A stretch of 64,000 nt of DNA from an uncultured Spirochaetota bacterium (GTDB taxonomy: Bacteria > Spirochaetota > UBA4802 > UBA5550): the NCBI GenBank assembly GCA_937872225.1, contig CALMRZ010000081.1, forward strand, positions 23,451 through 87,450. Direction: 5' to 3'. The notes beneath the pieces were generated by a model that saw only the letters and a program-made list of their open reading frames with translations, did not search any database and was not told the DNA's origin. A program made the position numbers and the translations under genes. This document shows, one piece after another, positions 9,893-20,583 of the stretch (position 1 is its first letter; the number at the start of each line of letters is the position of its first letter).

Positions 9893-11347
9893 ATGGCTGC
9901 TGAAGAATCGTGGGGAACATGGGCTTCACTGGTGGAGACTGCGGTTGAGATGGACGGAACGGGCGTCTGTATCTGCGATATGGAGGGGGCTGTCAGATAT
10001 GTCAACCGCGCTTTTCTCCGTATCCTCGGCCATGACGAAACCGCGGCGCTGTTTTCCGGAAAAATTACCGATCTGGCCGGTGAATTCGGAGAAATGCTGG
10101 CAGCGGTACAGAACAGCCGTGACGCGGTGAGGAAAACGTTCACTGTGACATTGAAATCTTCGGCGATCCGGCAGCTGTTATGTTCAGCCAGCCTGCAGGG
10201 GAACGGCGATGCACGGGCGGCGGTTATCATGGTCCGGAACCTTACGGCGGAGATGATGGGAAACAGCGGCGACACATGGCACGCGATCATTGACAACCTT
10301 GAAGACGGTTATTACGAGTGCGATCTCCGGGGAAATTTCACGGTCGTCAACAACGCCATGTGCCGGATAAGCGAGTACGACCAGGACGAGTTCATCGGCA
10401 TGAATTTCAGCAAGTGGTTCACCGGGGAGTATTCCGACGCGGTGTACCAGCGTTACAACGAGGTCTTTAAGACGGGAAAACCGGCACGCCTGTTGAACTT
10501 TACGGCAGTCACCAAGAGCGGAAGAAAGAAGAAGATCGAGCTTTCCATCGCCCTCATCCGCGAGGCGGATGGAAAAATCAAGGGATTCCGCGGAATCGTC
10601 AGGGATATAACTGATAAAAATAAGATGGAGATGGAGCTCCTCAGGGCGCGGAAGCTCGAAGCGATCGGGATCCTTGCGGGCGGCATCGCCCATGACTACA
10701 ACAATGTCCTGACGGCGATCCTGGGAAATATATCCCTCGCCAAGATGGAAGTGAACCCGGAAAACAGGAGCCTGATGGAAGTCCTGAACGACGCCGAGGT
10801 GGCATCCCTCAAGGCCGTGGAGCTGACACGGCGGCTCAGCACCTTCGCCCGCGGGGGCAAGCCCGAGCGCCGGATCATTGATTACAGCGAGTCTCTCAAG
10901 TCGATTGTCGATTCGGTTCTGCGTAATTACGCGGGCAGGCATGAACTGGTAATCAAGGACAGGCTCTGGGAGGTCGAGGTCGACGAGTTCCAGATCGGGC
11001 AGGTGGTGACCTATATCCTCCACAACGCCATGGAGTCCATGCCGGTTCCGGGATTGATACGGATCACGGCGGACAATGCCGTGGTGGAGAAAGAGGCGTC
11101 GCACCATGAAATATCCCTCCAGCCGGGTAACTACGTCCGCATATCGATCAGCGACGAAGGGGTGGGGATACCGGCTGAATCCATACAGAATATTTTCGAT
11201 CCATACTTCACGACCAAGGAAATGGCAAGCGGCCTTGGCCTTGCCACCAGTTACGCCATTATCAAGCGCCATCACGGGTATATCGATGTCCAGTCAATGG
11301 AAGGAAAGGGATCGACGTTTTACGTGTATCTGCCGGTGGCCCATTAG
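9893..11347 (+). CDS. PAS-domain sensor histidine kinase
   Basis: 484 residues, cytoplasmic, no transmembrane segment. Two PAS domains are visible: residues about 15-120 (TGVCICDMEGAVRYVNRAFL) and 125-245 (NLEDGYYECDLRGNFTVVNN), the second closed by IVRDITDKNKMEMELL. The dimerisation and phosphoacceptor helix has RKLEAIGILAGGIAHDYNN with the phosphorylatable His267. The ATPase domain shows an N-box (YILHNAMESM), G1 (ISDEGVGIP) and the F box and G2 (FDPYFTTKEMASGLGLATSY). There is no receiver domain and no adjacent response regulator, so its partner is elsewhere. It starts 15 bp after the PAS-phosphatase and shares its PAS layout, so the two probably respond to related signals. Confidence 0.93.
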   Translation: MAAEESWGTWASLVETAVEMDGTGVCICDMEGAVRYVNRAFLRILGHDETAALFSGKITDLAGEFGEMLAAVQNSRDAVRKTFTVTLKSSAIRQLLCSASLQGNGDARAAVIMVRNLTAEMMGNSGDTWHAIIDNLEDGYYECDLRGNFTVVNNAMCRISEYDQDEFIGMNFSKWFTGEYSDAVYQRYNEVFKTGKPARLLNFTAVTKSGRKKKIELSIALIREADGKIKGFRGIVRDITDKNKMEMELLRARKLEAIGILAGGIAHDYNNVLTAILGNISLAKMEVNPENRSLMEVLNDAEVASLKAVELTRRLSTFARGGKPERRIIDYSESLKSIVDSVLRNYAGRHELVIKDRLWEVEVDEFQIGQVVTYILHNAMESMPVPGLIRITADNAVVEKEASHHEISLQPGNYVRISISDEGVGIPAESIQNIFDPYFTTKEMASGLGLATSYAIIKRHHGYIDVQSMEGKGSTFYVYLPVAH

Positions 11348-11467
11348 TACCGGCATAAGCGTATGCTTGCACCAATACGGATCAACTGAAGAATCGCGCC
11401 GTGCGCCGGAAAATACAGATAGAACCTGACTGTCCGGACACAGAACAGACAGAACCTCGAGGTAAAG

Positions 11468-14026
11468 ATGGCTATTGTAAAAAAATTTAAAGTTGTACCA
11501 AACCTGCCAGAAAAGCTGAAACCACTCCTGACCATCGCCAACAACATGTGGTGGGTATGGAATTTTGAGGCTATCGAGCTGTTCAGGAGGCTTGATGTCG
11601 AACTTTGGCGCATCGTTTCCCATAACCCGGTGAAGATGCTCGGCTCGATATCCCAGAACCTCCTGGAAGAGGCCGCGGCATCGGAGAGTTTTCTGGCCCA
11701 CATGGAAAAGGTCCAGCAGGAACTGGAGTGGCACATGACCAGGAGGACCTGGTACGATGAGCACCAGCAAGGGTTCGAACAGGCGGGCATCGCCTATTTT
11801 TCCGCCGAATTCGGGATCCATGAAAGCCTGCCCATGTATTCCGGCGGCCTGGGGGTGCTTGCCGGGGACCACCTCAAGTCGGCGAGCGAGCTGGGTCTTC
11901 CGCTTTTCGGCGTCGGCCTTTTTTACCGCCTCGGCTATTTTCACCAGTACCTCAACCTTGACGGATGGCAGCAGGAGAGCTTCCCTGAAGTTGATTTCCA
12001 CAACATGCCTGCGCAGCTGGTCAGGGATGCCGGCGGGAATCCCATCATGATATCGGTTGATCTCCAAGGCCGCGCCGTCTACGCCCAGGTCTGGGCAGTT
12101 ACGGTAGGAAAGATCATGGTGTATCTCCTGGACACCAATATCGATAAAAACGAGTTGGAAGACCGCTCCATAACGGACGAGCTCTATGGCGGCGACAATG
12201 AGATGCGCATCAAGCAGGAGATCGTGCTGGGCGTCGGCGGTGTGCGCGCCCTCAAGGCGATGAACAGGCGCGTGACCGTCTACCACATGAACGAGGGCCA
12301 CGCGGCATTTCTGGCCCTTGAGAGGATCAGGGTCGCCATGGAAGAGCACCGGCTGAGCTATCCTGAAGCCTATGAGTTTGTCACCGCAAGCAACGTATTC
12401 ACGACCCATACACCGGTCCCCGCGGGTAATGACCGGTTTCCGCCCGAGATGATAGAGGCGTATTTTGCGGATTATTACAAGGCAATGGGTCTTTCCCGTG
12501 ACCAGTTCATGGCCCTTGGCCGTGAAGCGCCCGATGATAAAAAGGAATCATTCTGCATGACAGTGCTGGCCCTGAAGACGGCGGCGGGGTGCAACGGGGT
12601 ATCGCGTCTCCACGGGAAGGTCTCCCGGAACATGTGGAGGCAAATCTGGCCCGACCTGCCGGTCCACGAGGTGCCCATCGATCATATCACCAACGGCGTC
12701 CAGACCCTGTCGTGGACATCCGACGAGATGATGCGTCTCTTCAACCGCTATCTCGGGCCGCGATGGATAGATAACCCGGCGGACAATACCATATGGCATA
12801 ACGTCGACCATATTCCTGATTCCGAGCTGTGGCGCTGCCGGGAGCGGCTCAGGGAACGCCTGGTTTCTTTCGTCAGGCAGAAGCTCCGGGACCAGCTCCT
12901 GGCGCGGGGCATCTCCCCCAAGGAGGCGGACATCGCCAATTCAGTCCTCGACCCGGACACGCTGACCATAGGGTTCGCGCGGAGGTTTGCCACCTACAAG
13001 CGGGGCACGCTGATCCTCCGCAGCATCGAAAAGCTTGCTCAGCTTCTTCAGGACAGGGAGCGGCCCATGCAGATAATTTTTGCCGGCAAGGCGCACCCGC
13101 GGGACAACATGGGGAAGGAGCTGATCAGACAGATCATCCACTTCTGCGGCGATGAGCGCTTCAGGCGGAAGATGGTATTCATCGAGGATTATGATATTAA
13201 CATTGCCCGGTACCTGGTCCAGGGGGTGGACGTGTGGCTCAACACGCCGATCCGGCCGAAGGAGGCTTCCGGCACCAGCGGCATGAAGGTCGTTCCCAAC
13301 GGCGGCATAAACATCAGCGTCCTGGACGGCTGGTGGGACGAGGCGTACAATACCGCCAACGGGTGGGCCATCGGCAACGGCGAGGAATATGATGACCTGT
13401 CCTACCAGGACGATGTCGAGAGCCTTTTCCTGTATAACATCATCGAGAAGGAAGTGAAGCCGGCCTTTTACAGCCGCGGACTAGACGGGCTGCCCCGTGA
13501 ATGGGTTGCCCGCATGAAGGAATCTATGAAAAGCAATACCGCCATATTCAACACCAACCGCATGGTAAAGGATTACACCGAGAAATTCTACAAGGTCGCC
13601 CACCAGAATTACATGAGTTTCGGGGAGAATAATTTCAGGCTTACCCGCGAGTTTTCCTCCTGGAAGTCCGATATTGCGAAAAAATGGGACACGGTAAAAA
13701 TCGTTTCCGTCGATATTTCCGGGGAAAAGGAAATAAAGGTGAATACGCAGATAACGGTGCGGGCCGAGGTCTTTCTGGGGGACATCCAGCCCGAGCATGT
13801 GCAGGTCGAGCTTTATTTCGGCGCCCTTGACCGGAACGGTGAGATCGTCGAGGGTGTTGCCCTGCCGATGCGGGAAAGCGGCCATGCCGGAAATGGGCGC
13901 TGGCTCTTCCAGGGACAGATGCTCTGCCTGCAATCCGGGCAGTTCGGGTTCACCGTCAGGGCCATGCCGCAGCACCCCCGCGGCACGCGCAAGTTCTATC
14001 CCGACCTGAAGATAACCTGGGCGTGA
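11468..14026 (+). CDS. glgP: alpha-glucan (glycogen/maltodextrin) phosphorylase, GT35
   Basis: 852 residues. Phosphorolysis of alpha-1,4-glucans to glucose-1-phosphate. The N-terminus (residues 1-115) is the DUF3417 domain found in the Thermotoga-like phosphorylase group (LTIANNMWWVWNFEAIELFR). The catalytic body carries AYFSAEFGIHESLPMYSGGL and the pyridoxal-phosphate lysine in EASGTSGMKVVPNGG (Lys607), followed by SVLDGWWDE. The C-terminal about 150 residues form the beta-rich extension typical of this subfamily. It stands 120 bp after the histidine kinase and has no other glycogen gene next to it. The start ATG at 11468 follows GAGGTAAAG. The symbol refers to the family; substrate chain length is not determined. 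Confidence 0.95.
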   Translation: MAIVKKFKVVPNLPEKLKPLLTIANNMWWVWNFEAIELFRRLDVELWRIVSHNPVKMLGSISQNLLEEAAASESFLAHMEKVQQELEWHMTRRTWYDEHQQGFEQAGIAYFSAEFGIHESLPMYSGGLGVLAGDHLKSASELGLPLFGVGLFYRLGYFHQYLNLDGWQQESFPEVDFHNMPAQLVRDAGGNPIMISVDLQGRAVYAQVWAVTVGKIMVYLLDTNIDKNELEDRSITDELYGGDNEMRIKQEIVLGVGGVRALKAMNRRVTVYHMNEGHAAFLALERIRVAMEEHRLSYPEAYEFVTASNVFTTHTPVPAGNDRFPPEMIEAYFADYYKAMGLSRDQFMALGREAPDDKKESFCMTVLALKTAAGCNGVSRLHGKVSRNMWRQIWPDLPVHEVPIDHITNGVQTLSWTSDEMMRLFNRYLGPRWIDNPADNTIWHNVDHIPDSELWRCRERLRERLVSFVRQKLRDQLLARGISPKEADIANSVLDPDTLTIGFARRFATYKRGTLILRSIEKLAQLLQDRERPMQIIFAGKAHPRDNMGKELIRQIIHFCGDERFRRKMVFIEDYDINIARYLVQGVDVWLNTPIRPKEASGTSGMKVVPNGGINISVLDGWWDEAYNTANGWAIGNGEEYDDLSYQDDVESLFLYNIIEKEVKPAFYSRGLDGLPREWVARMKESMKSNTAIFNTNRMVKDYTEKFYKVAHQNYMSFGENNFRLTREFSSWKSDIAKKWDTVKIVSVDISGEKEIKVNTQITVRAEVFLGDIQPEHVQVELYFGALDRNGEIVEGVALPMRESGHAGNGRWLFQGQMLCLQSGQFGFTVRAMPQHPRGTRKFYPDLKITWA

Positions 14027-14285
14027 CGGCGTACGGCCCGATTGTACGCTGTCGCTGCCTATTGACCCGTCGGATTAACGTGGCCCTGGCCCTCGGCGGG
14101 AGGTTCCGTTGCCTGGGGATCGCCGATATCGAAAAAAAGAATTGTATCGCGGACGGGCGGCACGAAATGCCGGGCGGGATAAACCTGACGGTATACCTTC
14201 AGCCTGACTGCGCCGGCGGCTGGCAGGGAAGGGAGCATTTGCCGCATCGGCAGTCACCCCGGGGCCTTGCCGGATGAACGGCCTC

Positions 14286-14417
14286 TCATTGTTGAAGGGC
14301 CTTCATATGGTTCATCTGATAGAGTGAGACTCTCCTCATCACAAGCATAAAACCAAAGACGATAGAAAGGGCGATACCGCTCAGGACAAGCGTCAGAAAC
14401 ACCGCTGCTTTTCTCAT
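14286..14417 (-). CDS. 43-residue single-pass membrane peptide
   Basis: A short frame starting at 14417 on the minus strand with a strong GGGGAGG ribosome site (14424-14430) six bases upstream. The product begins MRKAAVFLTLVLSGIALSIV and continues with a hydrophobic stretch to about residue 27, then a basic turn (RR) and a polar tail ending MKALQQ. This is one transmembrane helix with the tail probably cytoplasmic. No homologue is recognised. It lies between glycogen phosphorylase and the HD-domain gene, 152 bp downstream of the latter on the same strand. The ribosome site and clean helix make it more likely real than chance. Confidence 0.6.
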   Translation of the reverse strand: MRKAAVFLTLVLSGIALSIVFGFMLVMRRVSLYQMNHMKALQQ

Positions 14418-14569
14418 GTTAATCCTCCCCGGTGCCATACTGTGGGCCGGGATCCATCCTGCTCAACGGTTCTACAACCAATATCGGCGTGCTGTGGGGA
14501 TTTGATTATTGGTTCTTGCTCGTCGCGCGGGACCTGGGTGTGGATGCCCCGGATGCCGTGTAAAAGGCG

Positions 14570-15229
14570 TCAGAGCAGGTTTTTCACTTCATCCTGGAGG
14601 CGCTCGAAAAAGGCGACCATGAAGCGGTGCCGTTCTTCCGCCAGGCGACGGCCCTCCGGTGTCAGCATCCGGTCGTGGATAAACCTCAGCTTCACCAGGT
14701 ATTCGCGGTAGGCCGTGTCTTCCTTGCCGTATGCTTCGGTCAGGTTCACGTCGATATCGGGATTGTGGAGCCGCGCTCCGACTTCACCGGAAAAAAGGAA
14801 GGCCCTGCCGATCCCGACGGCGCCTATTGAATCAAGTTTATCGGCATCGTACAGTATCTTCGCTTCGATGGATTCCGGATGATGGTCGTTCCGGTAGCGG
14901 TGCGAAAGTATGCAGTCGCGGATTTTATCGGCCCTGTGCTGTTCGAGACCGATTGAAAGCAGGAATTCATGGGCCATCCTGCTTCCCCGCTCTGCATGGC
15001 AGTTTTTCCCTGTGCTGTCCACTTCATCGATGCGGGCTATGTCATGGAGTATTGCCGCTGTTTTTACGATAAAAAGGTCCGCGGCCTGCTCCGAAGCCGC
15101 GATTTTTTCCGCCAGGCTCGCCACGCGCTCCACGTGGTCCCAGCCGTGGCTTGAGTGGAGCGGGGCCATTCTCTCTTTCGCGAAATTTGTGGCCGCTTCG
15201 ATTATTTGGAGTTCCTGCCGGTTCATCAT
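14570..15229 (-). CDS. HD-domain metal-dependent phosphohydrolase
   Basis: 219 residues, single HD domain. The metal-binding series is present: SHGWDHVERV (His early), AAILHDIARID (the HD pair), CILSHRYRN and YDADKLDSIGAVGIGRAF. This pattern matches the small YedJ-like HD hydrolases, whose substrates are poorly known but are probably nucleotides. The start is one of two adjacent ATG codons at 15229 and 15226. No strong ribosome site is visible. A 16-bp palindrome sits 11 bases upstream of the start. Cytoplasmic. Confidence 0.9.
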   Translation of the reverse strand: MMNRQELQIIEAATNFAKERMAPLHSSHGWDHVERVASLAEKIAASEQAADLFIVKTAAILHDIARIDEVDSTGKNCHAERGSRMAHEFLLSIGLEQHRADKIRDCILSHRYRNDHHPESIEAKILYDADKLDSIGAVGIGRAFLFSGEVGARLHNPDIDVNLTEAYGKEDTAYREYLVKLRFIHDRMLTPEGRRLAEERHRFMVAFFERLQDEVKNLL

Positions 15230-15239
15230 ATTTTAGAGG

Positions 15240-15255
15240 ACCGATAGTTATCGGT
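15240..15255. repeat. palindrome ACCGATA-GT-TATCGGT upstream of the HD gene
   Basis: A 16-bp palindrome with 7-bp arms and a 2-bp centre. The same core, in inverted or imperfect form, returns at 15347-15361 and at 41860-41876. Its place 11 bp before the HD gene start would suit an operator, but the copies elsewhere suggest a dispersed repeat. Confidence 0.55.
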
Positions 15256-15300
15256 AAACAATTGTTCAATGTATGGCTCTGCTGGATATGGGTTGCCAGG

Positions 15301-15313
15301 TTGCTCTGACCCC
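15301..15313 (+). repeat. TTGCTCTGACCCC dispersed motif, copy 1
   Basis: An exact 13-mer also present at 31687-31699; shorter forms lie at 28041, 29801, 29840 (inverted) and 29931 (inverted, one mismatch). All copies are between genes. Confidence 0.6.
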
Positions 15314-15321
15314 TCATTGCC

Positions 15322-15361
15322 ACGATAGTCATCAGTCATCGGTCAAACCGATAACTATCGT
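15322..15361. repeat. nested hairpin downstream of lepA
   Basis: Outer arms ACGATAG (15322-15328) and CTATCGT (15355-15361) enclose inner arms ATCGGT and ACCGAT (15338-15343 and 15347-15352) around a CAA loop. It lies 41 bp after the lepA stop and may double as a transcript end. It contains the CCGATA repeat core. Confidence 0.5.
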
Positions 15362-15401
15362 CGGGCATGATCCCCTAAGCATGGTCCGATGACAATCGGT
15401 G

Positions 15402-17198
<1,797 letters not shown>

Positions 17199-17310
17199 GG
17201 GTCTCTTGGTTGCATTAATGGTTATGTGCAGATAGTTTTAGATGTTCATTATTGGCAAGTATTTTTTCCAGGATTATACTGGTGTCAAGTAAAAATGATT
17301 CGCTGTTTTC

Positions 17311-17402
17311 GCTTCAGAAAAAAGCTTCAGGGCCTGCGGAAATCGGAGATAGCCTTGGTAGACTCAAACAGTCCTCGGCCTTTCAGCTCTTTTTTCTGAA
17401 GC
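17311..17402. repeat. 14-bp inverted repeat with 64-bp spacer
   Basis: Arms GCTTCAGAAAAAAG at 17311-17324 and CTTTTTTCTGAAGC at 17389-17402 match perfectly. The spacer has no gene. This could be the footprint of a tiny non-autonomous element or a long-range stem; no target duplication was identified. Confidence 0.5.
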
Positions 17403-17462
17403 TTGCTAATCCAAACTGGATTACTCAACCGGTAATAGTTATCCATGAGTAGTTAAACCAAG

Positions 17463-17488
17463 AAGGGGCCCAAGTGGCGGGGCCCCTT
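17463..17488 (-). terminator. GC-rich hairpin downstream of rlmB
   Basis: Arms AAGGGGCCC (17463-17471) and GGGCCCCTT (17480-17488) with an 8-nt loop, just beyond the rlmB stop on the minus strand. Only a weak T run follows (CTTGGTTT), so it is a probable rather than certain terminator. Confidence 0.5.
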
Positions 17489-17511
17489 GCAATACCCCCT
17501 GCAGGGGAACA

Positions 17512-18255
17512 TCATGAATGCATGATCTGGTACAGGACAATGCCGGCGGCGACTGACGCGTTGAGGGAGGATATCTTCCCGGCAAGGGGGATGCGGACGA
17601 TGTAATCGCATTTTTCGGCAGTGAGGCGGCGCATGCCGGAGTCCTCGCTGCCGATTATGACCACGGCCGGACGCACCATGCCGAGTTTCGGCAGGTCCCG
17701 GTTCCCGGCGTCGGCGGTGCCGATGATCCAGAACCCGTGCTTTTTCGCCTCATCCAGGAACGATGCCACGTTGCTGATCTGCTGGATTTCGATGTGGGCC
17801 GTTGCCCCGGCCGATGCCTTGATGACGGCGGAGGTTATCCCGGAGGAGCGCGCCTTCGGGATAATGACGCCGTCGCAGCCCAGGGCTTCGGCGGTGCGGA
17901 TGATGGAGCCGGTATTGTGCGGATCGGTGATCTGGTCAAGGAGCACCAGGACGCCCTTGCGGCCGGCTGATCTGGCGAAGAGGCCCTCCATGCCGGCGCC
18001 GTCAGCAGTCGGGTCCGGGACCTGGAGTTTCAGGGCAACGCCCTGGTGTCGGGAGGAAGATCCCAGGCGGGCGAAAAATTCCCGGTCCATGGGGCTGACC
18101 GTTACCTTCTTTTCCTTCGCCGCGGTCACGATCTCTTCAATGATTTTGCCGTGGGCGGTGTTTGCCACGTACAGTTCGGCGTGCGGAGCCGGACCAGACG
18201 CCCGAAGATATTCCAAGACGGGGTTGCGGCCGAAAATCAGCTCTTTATTTTCCAC
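17512..18255 (-). CDS. rlmB: 23S rRNA 2'-O-methyltransferase, TrmH/SpoU family
   Basis: 247 residues. The N-terminal substrate-binding domain starts ELIFGRNPVLEYLRA. The SPOUT methyltransferase domain has LLDQITDPHNTGSIIRTAEALG, VVIIGSEDSGMRRL and the knot end IPLAGKISSLNASVAAGIVLYQ, the three SpoU motifs. RlmB-type enzymes methylate a guanosine of 23S rRNA, but related TrmH members act on tRNA, so the exact target is inferred from the N-terminal domain and length. The start overlaps the end of cysS by 19 bp, indicating one transcript. Confidence 0.9.
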   Translation of the reverse strand: MENKELIFGRNPVLEYLRASGPAPHAELYVANTAHGKIIEEIVTAAKEKKVTVSPMDREFFARLGSSSRHQGVALKLQVPDPTADGAGMEGLFARSAGRKGVLVLLDQITDPHNTGSIIRTAEALGCDGVIIPKARSSGITSAVIKASAGATAHIEIQQISNVASFLDEAKKHGFWIIGTADAGNRDLPKLGMVRPAVVIIGSEDSGMRRLTAEKCDYIVRIPLAGKISSLNASVAAGIVLYQIMHS

Positions 18256-19667
18256 CGGGTGCCTTCCTTGGTGTCTTCGAGGACGATCCCCTTTTCCGTA
18301 AGCTCTGCGCGGATCTCATCGGCGCGCTTGAAGTTCCTGTCTTTCTTTGCCTGGATCCGCTCGGCGATCATCGACTCTACCCAGGAGGCGTCTATGTCCG
18401 TCTTTGCCGGCCGGGCATAGAATATGACACCCAGGACCGAATCGATTTTTTTCAGGACCCCCATGATCATGTCCGCGTCGGAGCGGCTGAGGCGCTCTTC
18501 GTTTATCATGGTGTTCACACGGTGCAGGAACTCGAAGAAGACACCCAGGCCGCGGGATATGTTAAGGTCGTCATCCACCGCTTCCGTGAATCCCGCGATC
18601 ATCTCCTCCGCCAGCTTTACCGCATCGGGACTGGTGCCGCCGTCTTGATGGATGTCCTTGAGGCGCACGATGAGGTTGTCGATCCTCTCGAGCGCCTGGT
18701 CGGCCTGGCCGATGCCTTCAAGGGTGAAGTTGAACTGCTTCCGGTAATGCGCCGAGACGAGAAGATAGCGGATCGACCGCGGCGAATAGCCTTTATCAAG
18801 GAGATCGCGGAGGGTGTAGAAGTTCCCCAGCGATTTCGACATCTTGGTGCCGTTGACCAGGAGATGCTCGGCGTGGATCCAGTGCCGCACGAACCTCTCG
18901 TCGTAGGCCGCCTCGCTCTGGGCGATTTCATTCTCGTGGTGGGGGAACACCAGGTCAACGCCGCCGGTGTGTATGTCGATGGTCGTTCCGAATATCTTCC
19001 GTATCATGGCGGAGCACTCGATGTGCCAGCCGGGCCTCCCCTTGCCGAAGGGCGTTTCCCAGTAGATTTCGTTCTCCTTCGGCGCCTTCCAGAGTGCGAA
19101 ATCGCGCACGTCGTCCTTGGTGTATTCGTCGGTGTCGTATCGGAGGCCGGTTTTTATCTCGCGGGTATCAAGGCGCGAAAGTCTTCCGTACTTGTGGAAT
19201 TTCGCGATGCTGAAATAGAGTGAGCCGTCCTTTTCGTACACGTAACCCTTCGCGCGCAGGTTTTCAATGATATCGATCATCGCGTCGATGGATTCGGTCG
19301 CCTTCGGCATGTGCTCCACGGGCTCGATGTTGAGGCACTTCAGGTCTTCCAGAAAGATGGCCGTGTAGCGGCCCGTGTATTCCTGGAGGCTTATGCCCTC
19401 GCTGTTGGCGCCGGCGATGATCTTGTCTTCGACATCCGTTATGTTCATGGCATGGTTCACCTTGTAGCCCCTGAACTTCAAGTATCTTCGCAGCAGGTCA
19501 TTGAAGATAAAGGTGCGGAAGTTGCCGATATGGGAATAGCTGTAAACGGTGGGGCCGCATGAGTATATGGTGACAGGGGGATAATCTTCTATTCGTTCCT
19601 TCCGGACGCCCCCGGGGACCAGTTCGTCCTGCGTGCCGGTGAGGGTGTTATAAATTGAAAGGGCCAT
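18237..19667 (-). CDS. cysS: cysteinyl-tRNA synthetase
   Basis: 476 residues, class I synthetase. The signature SCGPTVYSYSHIGNFRTF carries the HIGH-type motif and a zinc-ligand Cys; WHIECSAMIRKIFG and HTGGVDLVFPHHENEIAQSE are CysRS-specific, and TKMSKSLGNF is the KMSKS loop. The C-terminal DALR-type and tail region is short but present, ending RWKIKS. The gene order cysS-rlmB with overlap is common in bacteria. It starts at 19667, with a GGATCC-flanked upstream region of no obvious promoter. Confidence 0.97.
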   Translation of the reverse strand: MALSIYNTLTGTQDELVPGGVRKERIEDYPPVTIYSCGPTVYSYSHIGNFRTFIFNDLLRRYLKFRGYKVNHAMNITDVEDKIIAGANSEGISLQEYTGRYTAIFLEDLKCLNIEPVEHMPKATESIDAMIDIIENLRAKGYVYEKDGSLYFSIAKFHKYGRLSRLDTREIKTGLRYDTDEYTKDDVRDFALWKAPKENEIYWETPFGKGRPGWHIECSAMIRKIFGTTIDIHTGGVDLVFPHHENEIAQSEAAYDERFVRHWIHAEHLLVNGTKMSKSLGNFYTLRDLLDKGYSPRSIRYLLVSAHYRKQFNFTLEGIGQADQALERIDNLIVRLKDIHQDGGTSPDAVKLAEEMIAGFTEAVDDDLNISRGLGVFFEFLHRVNTMINEERLSRSDADMIMGVLKKIDSVLGVIFYARPAKTDIDASWVESMIAERIQAKKDRNFKRADEIRAELTEKGIVLEDTKEGTRWKIKS

Positions 19668-19809
19668 GCCGGGATCCTCGGAAATAAATGGACGGAGTCG
19701 CGCGACGGGCCCGGGCCGTGAAGCCGCTCCCGCGCGGTGCGCCGTTACAGGTATGTCGCCATTTGTCGGGAGATGTTGTCAAACATTTTTTGGGAGGCTG
19801 CGGGGATGA

Positions 19810-20334
19810 TCACTTGCGCTTTTTTAAGTCGGCATCAACCGGGAATTCCGTCTCTTCCACTTCTTCGAACTCCAGCTCCCGCTCGGCCCTGTCCGTGATG
19901 GTGGCGCTCAGGGTCTGCATGAGCACTTCGGGCGAGACCTTGATCTTCTTGAGCTCCTCCTCGTCGGCCGACAGGTGGGCGAGGAGGAGGTGAAGCTTCT
20001 TGATATAGTCGATCAGCTCTTTGAGCTTCTTGTTCTTACGGTCGATCTTGGCCCGCGCGTCGGTGATGACTTTCTTCAGGAGCTCGCCCTGCTGGTGAAG
20101 CTTTTTTTGAAGCTGCATCGCCATTTCGTAGTATTCCTTGTTTACCTTCTGGAAATCGATGCGGGCGAGGATTATTTCATCGGACTCGCTGCTCTTGTCG
20201 ATGGATTCGATGATTTCATTCAGCTCTTTGATGGAAAAAAGGTCCTCGGTGGAGGTCTGGATCCATTTTTTCCCGTCCGCATCGGTGTATTCGGTTAAAT
20301 CGGGTATCCCGGCCTTTTTGGTGGTCTTTTTCAT
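19810..20334 (-). CDS. coiled-coil protein of unknown function
   Basis: 174 residues, not recognised. Residues 1-45 form a short conserved-looking opening (GIPDLTEYTDADGKKWIQTS) followed by a helical region. Residues 60-140 have heptad-like spacing and many Lys/Glu (QLQKKLHQQGELLKKVITDARAKIDRKNKK is split here by eye). The C-terminus is very acidic and then basic (EFEEVEETEFPVDADLKKRK). No signal peptide. It lies 142 bp upstream of cysS on the same strand, without overlap. It is a plausible real gene by codon use and length, but its function is unknown. Confidence 0.75.
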   Translation of the reverse strand: MKKTTKKAGIPDLTEYTDADGKKWIQTSTEDLFSIKELNEIIESIDKSSESDEIILARIDFQKVNKEYYEMAMQLQKKLHQQGELLKKVITDARAKIDRKNKKLKELIDYIKKLHLLLAHLSADEEELKKIKVSPEVLMQTLSATITDRAERELEFEEVEETEFPVDADLKKRK

Positions 20335-20390
20335 TGAAATTCGTTCCGGTCCTGTCTACTAGATACTATCGGTATATTCATCGACAACGC

Positions 20391-20470
20391 TTACCGGTAA
20401 TAACCGGCCTTTTTTGTTGCCAGTGCCAGCCGGTAATATAATTGACATAAATGGAGTTCTATCTGTTATT
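20391..20470 (+). promoter_or_regulatory. possible murB promoter with upstream palindrome
   Basis: TTGACA at 20442-20447 is followed after 17 bp by GTTATT (20465-20470), a good -35 with a poor -10. The 10-bp palindrome TTACCGGTAA lies at 20391-20400. The murB start is 114 bp downstream of the -10. Confidence 0.3.
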
Positions 20471-20583
20471 GAAACAGCATTTTTTATATGGACATTGTTT
20501 AGGGCCATTTTGCCCTGCCGGTCAATTAAAAAAATGATTTTTTTCAATTAATAATCAGTAATAATCAGCCGGAATATGGCATT

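Larger units (their letters stand above)
17199..17511. other. intergenic region between lepA and rlmB, with inverted repeat
   Basis: 313 bp. It holds a perfect 14-bp inverted repeat (17311-17324 and 17389-17402), a GC-rich hairpin (17463-17488) and the palindrome CCCCTGCAGGGG at 17496-17507. Short open frames here lack ribosome sites and look meaningless. It must contain the lepA promoter on the minus strand, but no convincing box was found. Confidence 0.5.

Noticed and set aside
18162..19223. A 353-codon plus-strand frame opposite cysS and rlmB
   Set aside because: Both enzymes on the minus strand are clearly identified.
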